Under the pieces are notes generated by a model, which was given only the letters and a program-made list of their open reading frames with translations, did not search any database and was not told the origin of the DNA. A program made the translations under genes and the position numbers. From Muribaculum sp. (GTDB taxonomy: Bacteria > Bacteroidota > Bacteroidia > Bacteroidales > Muribaculaceae), in contig VSOZ01000010.1 of the NCBI GenBank assembly GCA_009775095.1, positions 55,314 through 119,313 on the forward strand: a stretch of 64,000 nucleotides of DNA, in the 5' to 3' direction. Each line of letters begins with the position of its first letter. Position 1 is the first letter of the stretch. Shown here piece after piece: positions 37,878 through 45,145 of this stretch.

Positions 37878-39914
37878 ATGAAAACATATTCAATACTAAA
37901 GAAAGGCGTGGCCGCAGTAATGGCCACCACCCTGCTCGCAGGATGCTCCGATGACTTCCTCAAGCCCGAGCCCCTGTCATTTTACGAGCCGGCTCTGACC
38001 TTCTCTACCGAGTCGGGGCTTCAGGCAGCGCTCGCCATGTGCGACCGTCACCTTCGTGTAAACTTCATCTGGTATGACCACCGCGACCAAGACTCGCCTC
38101 TCGGTACCGACTATATGTTCTCCGACTATATGGTTATGGGAATGACCGATACAGGTTCCGGATTCAACGACAACTTCGTACGCCGCACTACCCCCAACGG
38201 CGACGGCACCAAAAACGGTTTTATTTTCGGCGCTTTCTGGGATGAAGGCTACAACAACATAAAGTATGCCAACGGTGTCATCAACAACCTGCCACGCGTG
38301 GACGGCCTTGATGAAAATACAAAGAATGCATATCTCGGCCGTGGTTACTTCCATCGCGCCTACACCTACTACCACCTTGTGTTCAACTTCGGCGACGTGC
38401 CTCTGGTGACCAAGATTCTTGAAGTTCCCAAGCAGAACTATCGGTCAACCAAAAAGGAGGCCATCATCAAGAAGATGATCGAGGACCTTGAGTTTGCAGT
38501 GGAATGGGTACCCAAACAAGCCGATACCAAATATTACGGCATGGTAAACAAGGAGGCCTGCAAGCACCTGCTCATCAAGTTCTATCTTGCCGACGGACGC
38601 TTCAAAGATGCCGAGACTCTCGCCACCGACCTTATAGAGAACTCCGGACTCGCACTGATGCGTGAATCTTTCGGTACCAATACTACTCAGACACAGGGCG
38701 AACCCAAGACTTGGAAAATCGAACGCAATGTCATCTGGGACCTCCACCGCCCCGAAAACAAGATAGGAGCATTTAACACCGAGTATATACTTGGCGCTCC
38801 CGTTGTTTCGGAACAGTCATTCCACTCTCACCCGTGGATGCGTATCTACGGTCCGTTCTGGGCCAGCGGCGACTTCAAGGCTCCCGATGGAAAGGCTGCC
38901 ATGGCACGTTACGCACGCGCCAACAGCAAATACGATCCTACCGGTGACTGGCTGCGCGCCATAGGCCGTGGTATCGCGGTATACCGCCCCACTTATTATG
39001 TCCAGCACACCATGTGGCAGGTAAACGGCATCGAGGATAAAGATGACCTGCGTCATAACAGCCGCGTAGGCAACTGGGTAAATATGGAAGACCTCACCTA
39101 CAATAATAAAGACACCCAATATTACGGACAGCACGTACGTCTTACAAAAGAGGGAGCGCAACCTCTGCCTGACGGCACATGGCATCGTGATGACCTTTTA
39201 TGTCCCGATACTCTGCGCTCTTGGTTTGACTTCCCGTTGTACAAGATTTACTACTATGACAAAGAACGTGAAGATCAGAAAAACGCTCAAGGCGTAGGTA
39301 CAGCCGATGAGATCCAAGGTTCAACCAAAGGCAGCAACGGTAACCTATACGTATTCCGTCTTGCCGAAACCTATCTGCTCCGTGCCGAAGCAAAACTCTA
39401 TCAAGGCAACGGCGGAGGCGCTGCAGATGACCTCAACGAACTTCGTCGTCGTGCCAAATGCTCACAGATGTACCGCGGTGCAGTCAACATAGGCGACATC
39501 ATGAACGAGCGCGGACGAGAACTGTACATGGAGGAATTCCGTCACGCCGAACTGGTACGTGTGTCGATGATATTGGCCAATACCGGCATCGCCGACGAGT
39601 GGGGCAATACATACTCGGCAGCCACATGGGACAAGCAGGAGGGCACCGACCGCAACGGCGGCAGCTACTGGTACCAGCGCCTGATGCACTACTCCTACTA
39701 CAATCGCGGAGGTGGCATAAACTCCGGAAAATGGGGTCCGTTTGAATTCCTTATGGGCAAGCACAACCTCTACTGGCCTATCAAGAAGAGCGCAATCGAA
39801 GCCAACAAGAAGGGCCAGCTCAAACAGAACTTCGGTTATGAAGGCTATGACGAGGCTGTTCCCGTATGGGAAACTTGGCAGGAAGCCGTGGCCGACGAGG
39901 ACAACGCAAAATGA
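37878..39914 (+). CDS. SusD-like glycan-binding lipoprotein
   Basis: 678 residues, a RagB/SusD outer-surface protein that closes over the SusC pore and holds the glycan. Lipobox LLAGC gives lipidated Cys23, followed by SDDFLKPEPLSFYEP, the usual SusD opening. Tetratricopeptide-like helices are visible (GRGYFHRAYTYYHLVFNFGDVPL; residues ~155-177, quoted only as LGRGYFHRAYTYYHLV in the family signature), along with ETYLLRAEAKLYQG and NERGRELYMEEFRHAEL near the C terminus. The ORF is intact although its SusC partner carries a stop. It is rich in C-ending codons, like the SusC gene, which suggests high expression when induced. Confidence 0.95.
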   Translation: MKTYSILKKGVAAVMATTLLAGCSDDFLKPEPLSFYEPALTFSTESGLQAALAMCDRHLRVNFIWYDHRDQDSPLGTDYMFSDYMVMGMTDTGSGFNDNFVRRTTPNGDGTKNGFIFGAFWDEGYNNIKYANGVINNLPRVDGLDENTKNAYLGRGYFHRAYTYYHLVFNFGDVPLVTKILEVPKQNYRSTKKEAIIKKMIEDLEFAVEWVPKQADTKYYGMVNKEACKHLLIKFYLADGRFKDAETLATDLIENSGLALMRESFGTNTTQTQGEPKTWKIERNVIWDLHRPENKIGAFNTEYILGAPVVSEQSFHSHPWMRIYGPFWASGDFKAPDGKAAMARYARANSKYDPTGDWLRAIGRGIAVYRPTYYVQHTMWQVNGIEDKDDLRHNSRVGNWVNMEDLTYNNKDTQYYGQHVRLTKEGAQPLPDGTWHRDDLLCPDTLRSWFDFPLYKIYYYDKEREDQKNAQGVGTADEIQGSTKGSNGNLYVFRLAETYLLRAEAKLYQGNGGGAADDLNELRRRAKCSQMYRGAVNIGDIMNERGRELYMEEFRHAELVRVSMILANTGIADEWGNTYSAATWDKQEGTDRNGGSYWYQRLMHYSYYNRGGGINSGKWGPFEFLMGKHNLYWPIKKSAIEANKKGQLKQNFGYEGYDEAVPVWETWQEAVADEDNAK

Positions 39915-39945
39915 CGCTTGGCCTTATCCGCAAGTTTAAGTAACT

Positions 39946-39981
39946 TTACAGGCATTGGCCGCACGCGACCAATGCCTGTAA
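39946..39981 (+). promoter_or_regulatory. Stable intra-operon hairpin between SusD and GH16 genes
   Basis: A perfect 13-bp stem (TTACAGGCATTGG at 39946-39958, CCAATGCCTGTAA at 39969-39981) with a 10-nt loop and no T run after it. It may protect the upstream SusCD mRNA or lower expression of the enzyme genes. It could instead be a weak terminator. Confidence 0.5.
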
Positions 39982-40008
39982 CATAAACTGACTATCGGTC
40001 TTATTGGT

Positions 40009-40025
40009 CCAATTGGACTAATTGG
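40009..40025. repeat. Copy 2 of the 17-bp interrupted palindrome
   Basis: CCAATTGGACTAATTGG, 20 bp before the ATG of the GH16 gene. It overlaps an exact 12-bp palindrome GTCCAATTGGAC (40007-40018). It matches 15 of 17 bases of the copy at 34564-34580. Confidence 0.5.
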
Positions 40026-40044
40026 TCTTATTAAATTGTTTATT

Positions 40045-42588
40045 ATGACATCAGGATTTACTACACTTCTCAAAACCGCACTGCTCGCCATCATCATTGT
40101 CGGCTCCCTCTCCGCCCGGGCAGCCGATGACTGGGAGCTTGTATGGAGCGAGGAGTTTGATAGTGACGGAGTTCCCGACTCAACGGTGTGGAACTATGAA
40201 ACCGGCTTCGTACGCAACGGAGAGGCACAATGGTACCAACCCGAAAATGCATATTGCCACAACGGAAAACTGATAATCGAAGGGCGCGACATAAAAGCCG
40301 AAAAGCGCAAAAATCCGAACTATAAACCCGGACGCAACGACTGGCGCAACCGCGAGTACATCGACTACACCTCGGCGTCAATCAATACACGCGGCAAAAA
40401 AGAGTGGCTTTACGGGCGCTTCGAGGTAAGAGCGAAAATACCGACAGCCGGAGGAGCATGGCCCGCAATATGGTTGCTCGGCAGCGGACAGCCGTGGCCC
40501 TCATGCGGCGAGATAGACATGATGGAGTACTACCGCATAGGCGGTGTGCCTCACATACTCGCCAACGCATGCTGGGGCACCGACAAGCCCTATGCGGCGA
40601 AGTGGAACAGCAAGACCGTGCCGTTCAACCGGTTTACCGACAAGGATCCTGACTGGGCCGACAAGTTCCACACATGGCGTATGGACTGGGACGAGGACTT
40701 CATCAACCTGTATCTTGACGACGAATTGCTCAACTCCATACCGCTCTCCAACACCGTCAACGGTTCCATAGGCAAAGGGAGCAACCCGTTCCGCAACCCG
40801 CAGTATCTGCTACTCAACCTTGCGCTGGGAGGCAACAACGGCGGCAAAATCGACGACAACGCCCTGCCGATGAAGTATGAGGTCGACTATGTGCGTGTAT
40901 ATAAGAAGAAAACGCGCCGCCCTTCGGCACAGGCACCCTTCGAGGGCCATGAAGTAACCGATGAAGGCGCATGGTGCTGGTTTGCCGACCCTCGCGCACT
41001 GCACTACCGCAATCAGGCCGGAACGATCGACCGCAGCTACATAGGCTACATCGACATACATGGCAACATAAAGGTCATGCAGTATGACTTCATCGGAAAA
41101 CGTCAGGACGAAGTACTCATACGCTCCTGCTTCCAGCCCGACGACCACAACAACCCGACGTTCTTGGTGCTACCCGACGAGCGCATTATGGTGTTTTATT
41201 CGCGTCATACCGACGAACCGTGTTTCTACTACCGCGTGAGCCGTGAGCCGGGCGACATAACAACACTCGGCGAGGAGAAGATAATCAAGACCGCCAATAA
41301 CACAACTTATCCGTCGCCCTTTATCCTGTCAGACGACCCTGAGCACATATACCTGTGCTGGCGCGGCATAAAATGGCACCCGACAATAGCACGGCTGTCG
41401 CTGCCCGACGCTGACGACAATGTCGCGGTGACAGACGGCCCCTATCAGATCGTACAGTCAACCGGAGCAAGGCCCTATGCCAAGTATGCCTCCGACGGCA
41501 AGAGTCGCATATACCTGACCTACACCACCGGTCATCCCGATAACGAACTGCCCGACTGGTTGTACTACAATACGATCGACATCAACGGACTGCTGCTTAA
41601 AGACATCGCTGGCAATACTCTGTCACGAATAGCTGACGGGCCATTTAAAGTCAACAAAAGCGCTGACTATGCCAAAACATACCCGCTTACACTTGTGGAC
41701 GCTCCCGCCGACCGCAACTGGGTGTGGCAGATAACGCCTGACAAGAAGGGCTATCCGGTGATAGCCTTGGTGCGTATAAGCGCCGACAAGGGCTCGCACG
41801 ACTACTACCGCGCTAAATGGACCGGAAAAGAATGGTTCAAAACCTATCTCGGCAACGGAGGCGGCCACTTCCACCGGACTCCGGGCCTTGAAAAGTGTTA
41901 CAGCGCCGGCGTGGCCATTAACGACGCCGATACCGACATCATATATTGCTCTATGCCGGTGAGAGGCAAACAGGGACTCGTGTACGAGATAATCAAGTAC
42001 ACTCTTGACGACGCCGGCCGTATAGTGTCGACCGAACAGGTTACCCGCGACTCGCGCTTCAACAACATACGTCCGTTCATGCTCCCCGGCTCGGAGGGTT
42101 CGCCGCTGCGCCTCGCATGGATGCACGGCGACTACTACGACTGGATAGTAAGTGCTTCGCATCCGTTCGGTTACTGTACAGCCATCAACAGCGACTTCGA
42201 AGGGTTTGCGCCGGCCAAACCGACACTGCCCGAGGTAACGGAATCATACAAGTTTAACCCGAAAAAGGCGTTCAGGCTGCACACCACGATTATCCTCGAC
42301 TCGGCAAACATGGATTCTGGCATATTGCTTCAACTCGGCAAACTCACCTACGGCATAGACAAGTCAACGCTCAAGCCCTATGTAAAGTATGGCGACAAAT
42401 CATACGAAAGCACCAATGCCCTTGCCACATCGGACTGCTGGAAGGAGAAAAACCGCGGCACGGGAGGCCAATGGTATACTCCCGTACCTCACAAGAGCTT
42501 TGACCTCGTACTTGAGTATAGCGAGGGTGTGTTGACGACACGCATAAACGGACTTGTCGACCAAAGCATCGATATAAACAAACATTAA
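40045..42588 (+). CDS. Two-domain enzyme: GH16 endo-hydrolase fused to BNR_4 propeller
   Basis: 847 residues from the ATG at 40045; a TTG three codons earlier was rejected. A signal peptide ends near ARA|AD. Residues ~28-290 are GH16 with the catalytic motif EIDMMEYY (Glu156 nucleophile, Glu161 acid/base). This kind of GH16 cuts beta-1,3-glucan or beta-1,3-galactan internally. Residues ~300-720 start with GAWCWFADPRALHY and match the BNR_4 seven-bladed propeller, a fold shared by rhamnosidase and lyase families (GH145, PL24/25/27-type enzymes) acting next to uronic acids. A C-terminal beta domain (~730-845) resembles a lectin/LamG-like module. In an arabinogalactan setting it would cut backbone and remove rhamnose caps in one polypeptide. 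Domain identities are firm to moderate; the substrate is inference. Confidence 0.85.
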   Translation: MTSGFTTLLKTALLAIIIVGSLSARAADDWELVWSEEFDSDGVPDSTVWNYETGFVRNGEAQWYQPENAYCHNGKLIIEGRDIKAEKRKNPNYKPGRNDWRNREYIDYTSASINTRGKKEWLYGRFEVRAKIPTAGGAWPAIWLLGSGQPWPSCGEIDMMEYYRIGGVPHILANACWGTDKPYAAKWNSKTVPFNRFTDKDPDWADKFHTWRMDWDEDFINLYLDDELLNSIPLSNTVNGSIGKGSNPFRNPQYLLLNLALGGNNGGKIDDNALPMKYEVDYVRVYKKKTRRPSAQAPFEGHEVTDEGAWCWFADPRALHYRNQAGTIDRSYIGYIDIHGNIKVMQYDFIGKRQDEVLIRSCFQPDDHNNPTFLVLPDERIMVFYSRHTDEPCFYYRVSREPGDITTLGEEKIIKTANNTTYPSPFILSDDPEHIYLCWRGIKWHPTIARLSLPDADDNVAVTDGPYQIVQSTGARPYAKYASDGKSRIYLTYTTGHPDNELPDWLYYNTIDINGLLLKDIAGNTLSRIADGPFKVNKSADYAKTYPLTLVDAPADRNWVWQITPDKKGYPVIALVRISADKGSHDYYRAKWTGKEWFKTYLGNGGGHFHRTPGLEKCYSAGVAINDADTDIIYCSMPVRGKQGLVYEIIKYTLDDAGRIVSTEQVTRDSRFNNIRPFMLPGSEGSPLRLAWMHGDYYDWIVSASHPFGYCTAINSDFEGFAPAKPTLPEVTESYKFNPKKAFRLHTTIILDSANMDSGILLQLGKLTYGIDKSTLKPYVKYGDKSYESTNALATSDCWKEKNRGTGGQWYTPVPHKSFDLVLEYSEGVLTTRINGLVDQSIDINKH

Positions 42589-42612
42589 CTATATGGATAG
42601 CGTGACATCGAT

Positions 42613-42620
42613 TATCTTTG
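42613..42620 (+). promoter_or_regulatory. Candidate internal promoter for the GH105-GH154 gene
   Basis: TATCTTTG fits TAnnTTTG in the 74-bp gap after the GH16 gene, giving a leader of about 37 nt. No -33 partner was found. Confidence 0.4.
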
Positions 42621-42662
42621 TATGAACGATGTACACTATCTTTAATATCAAAAACACAGTAT

Positions 42663-45008
42663 ATGACAATCAACCTTAACTCACTGCTAAAAGTGATCGC
42701 GCTCACGGCCGCAACGGTCATCGCACCTATGGCATCGGGAGCAAAAAAGACAAGCGTAGCATCCGAGCAAAAAGAGGCCCGGGAGGTGCGCACGCTTATA
42801 GACAAAGTGAACAACCGGTGGCAATCGACCCACAAACCCGAAATGACACCGTTCTGGCACAATGCCGCCTACCACACCGGCAACATGGAAGCCTATCATC
42901 TGACCGGAAATCCCGAATGGCTCGACTATTCTACCCGGTGGGCCGAGCATAATCAATGGAAGGGCGCCAAAGGCAACGACCGCAGCAAGTGGAAATACAA
43001 TTACGGCGAGACTCCCGACCATGTACTCTTTGGCGACTGGCAGATATGCTTCCAGACCTATGCCGACCTATACAACATCCTCCCCGACGACCGCCGCATA
43101 CGCCGCGCACTTGAAGTTATGGAGTACGAGATGTCGACCCCTAACAATGATTACTGGTGGTGGGCCGACGGGCTCTATATGGTCATGCCAGTAATGACAA
43201 AACTGCACAAAATAACCGGCAACAAGAAGTATCTTGACAAACTGTATGACTACGTGCTCGTAAGCGACAGCCTCATGTATGACACGGAGACCGGTCTGTA
43301 CTTCCGCGACGGACGCTATGTATACCCGACCCACAAAAGCGCCAACGGCACAAAAGACTTCTGGGCGCGCGGCGACGGATGGGTGTTTGCCGGACTCGCC
43401 AAAGTGCTCAAGGACCTGCCCGCCGAATACAAGCACCGTCAGTTCTTTGCCGACAAATACAAGAAGATGGCCGACGCTGTTGTGGCCACCCAACAGCCCG
43501 AAGGCTACTGGTCACGCTCGATGATGGACGAGGAGCATGCTCCCGGCTATGAGACCTCGGGTACGGCATTTTTCACTTACGGTCTGCTCTGGGGCGTAAA
43601 CAACGGTTATCTCAAGGATGCCAAATATCTTGACGCGGCAAAAAAGGGGTGGAATTACCTTAGCAAGACAGCCGTGCAGAAGGACGGCTCCGTAGGTTAC
43701 GTGCAGCCCATAGGCGACCGCGCCATACCGGGACAGGTAATTGACAAAAACTCCGTGGCCGACTTCGGAGTGGGCGCCTTCCTGCTCGCCGCATGCGAGT
43801 ATGTACGTTATCTCGAAAAGGATATGAACGCTGACAGAGCTTATTGGACCGGTCTTGCTTGGCAGATGGCTGAACCGGTTCTGCGCAACATGTCGGAAGG
43901 CAACCTCAAGAAAAACATGCTCGTGGAGGTCAGCCCCAACTGGGACGGCCGCAACAAAGGCGTGACATATATGGAGACATTCGGCCGACTTATGGCCGGC
44001 ATAGCCCCGTGGCTATCACTGCCCGACGATGACACCGAAGAGGGAGCGAAACGCAAGCAGCTGCGCGAATGGGCGCTGAAGAGCTACGCCAACGCCGTTG
44101 ACCCGGAAAATCCCGACTATCTACTATGGCGCGGCCACGGTCAGGCACTTGTCGACGCAGCTTATGTGGCCGAGAGCTTCCTGCGCGCCTACGATGCGCT
44201 GTGGATGCCGCTTGATGACGTGACCAAGCGTCGCTACTTCGAGGAGTTCACACAGCTTCGTCGCGTCGACCCACCCTACACCAACTGGGTGCTCTTCTCG
44301 TCGACCATTGAGAGTTTTCTCGCCAAAGCCGGTGCAGAATATGACGAATACCGCATCAACTCCGCCATACGCAAGACCGAGGAATGGTATACCGGCGACG
44401 GATGGTATGCCGACGGTCCAGAATTTGCATTTGACTACTATAGCAGCTACGTGTTTCACCCCATGTATCTTGAGACACTTCAGGCGATGAAAGACGCCAA
44501 GGCAAGTACCCGCATACACTACCACAACTACTACGACCGCGCACTCAAACGCGCCCAGAAATACAGCATCGTGCTCGAACGTCTCATATCGCCCGAAGGC
44601 ACATTCCCGGTATTCGGGCGCTCTATACCTTACCGCATGGCCACCATGCAGCCCCTCGCGCTCATGGCTTGGTACGAAAAACTTCCCCACGGACTTACCA
44701 ACGGTCAGGTACGCGGCGCTCTCACGGCTGTAATGCACCGCATGTTTGACGACAAAGAAAACTTCAATGAAAGCGGCTTCCTCACCATAGGCTTCTCGGG
44801 ACGTCAGCCCAACATAGCCGATTGGTACACCAACAACGGCAGTCTGTACATGACCTCGCTTGCATTCCTGCCGCTCGGGCTGCCCGCGTCACATCCGTTT
44901 TGGACCGATGCCGAACTGCCGTGGACCTCAAAGAAAGCATGGTCGGGGCAGCCCTTCCCCAAAGATCATCATTGGGGCGACGGCGCTAAAATACGCGACC
45001 TCTGGTAA
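42663..45008 (+). CDS. Two-domain enzyme: GH105 unsaturated uronyl hydrolase fused to DUF2264 (GH154)
   Basis: 781 residues from the ATG at 42663, which directly precedes a signal peptide (VIALTAATVIAPMASGA). A TTG 15 codons upstream was rejected. Residues ~35-380 match GH105: MTPFWHNAAYHTGNMEAY, WWWADGLYMVMPVM, FWARGDGWVFAGLAKVL with the catalytic Asp, and a late YETSGTAFFTYGLLWG. GH105 enzymes remove delta-4,5-unsaturated uronic acid left by lyases. Residues ~385-760 match DUF2264 (EVSPNWDGRNKGVTYMETFG, LLWRGHGQALVDAAYVAES, YADGPEFAFDYYSSYVFHPM), the fold of GH154, whose founding member is an exo-beta-glucuronidase for arabinogalactan. One polypeptide could thus remove both unsaturated and ordinary glucuronic acid. 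It ends at an intrinsic terminator. Confidence 0.85.
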   Translation: MTINLNSLLKVIALTAATVIAPMASGAKKTSVASEQKEAREVRTLIDKVNNRWQSTHKPEMTPFWHNAAYHTGNMEAYHLTGNPEWLDYSTRWAEHNQWKGAKGNDRSKWKYNYGETPDHVLFGDWQICFQTYADLYNILPDDRRIRRALEVMEYEMSTPNNDYWWWADGLYMVMPVMTKLHKITGNKKYLDKLYDYVLVSDSLMYDTETGLYFRDGRYVYPTHKSANGTKDFWARGDGWVFAGLAKVLKDLPAEYKHRQFFADKYKKMADAVVATQQPEGYWSRSMMDEEHAPGYETSGTAFFTYGLLWGVNNGYLKDAKYLDAAKKGWNYLSKTAVQKDGSVGYVQPIGDRAIPGQVIDKNSVADFGVGAFLLAACEYVRYLEKDMNADRAYWTGLAWQMAEPVLRNMSEGNLKKNMLVEVSPNWDGRNKGVTYMETFGRLMAGIAPWLSLPDDDTEEGAKRKQLREWALKSYANAVDPENPDYLLWRGHGQALVDAAYVAESFLRAYDALWMPLDDVTKRRYFEEFTQLRRVDPPYTNWVLFSSTIESFLAKAGAEYDEYRINSAIRKTEEWYTGDGWYADGPEFAFDYYSSYVFHPMYLETLQAMKDAKASTRIHYHNYYDRALKRAQKYSIVLERLISPEGTFPVFGRSIPYRMATMQPLALMAWYEKLPHGLTNGQVRGALTAVMHRMFDDKENFNESGFLTIGFSGRQPNIADWYTNNGSLYMTSLAFLPLGLPASHPFWTDAELPWTSKKAWSGQPFPKDHHWGDGAKIRDLW

Positions 45009-45045
45009 CCGGAAGCCATAACGGCAACCCGTAGAATTACAAAAT

Positions 45046-45102
45046 AATTGGGAGATTATTCGAAGCATTATCGATAATCTCTCAATTATTTTTATTTATT
45101 TT
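45046..45102 (+). terminator. Intrinsic terminator after the GH105-GH154 gene
   Basis: AATTGGGAGATTAT (45046-45059) pairs with ATAATCTCTCAATT (45074-45087), with one G-U pair in RNA, followed by ATTTTTATTTATTTT. It marks the end of the main PUL operon before GH31. Confidence 0.8.
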
Positions 45103-45145
45103 GCATCAAGTACAATTATGGCCCACTGTCAAAACCGCTATAAAC

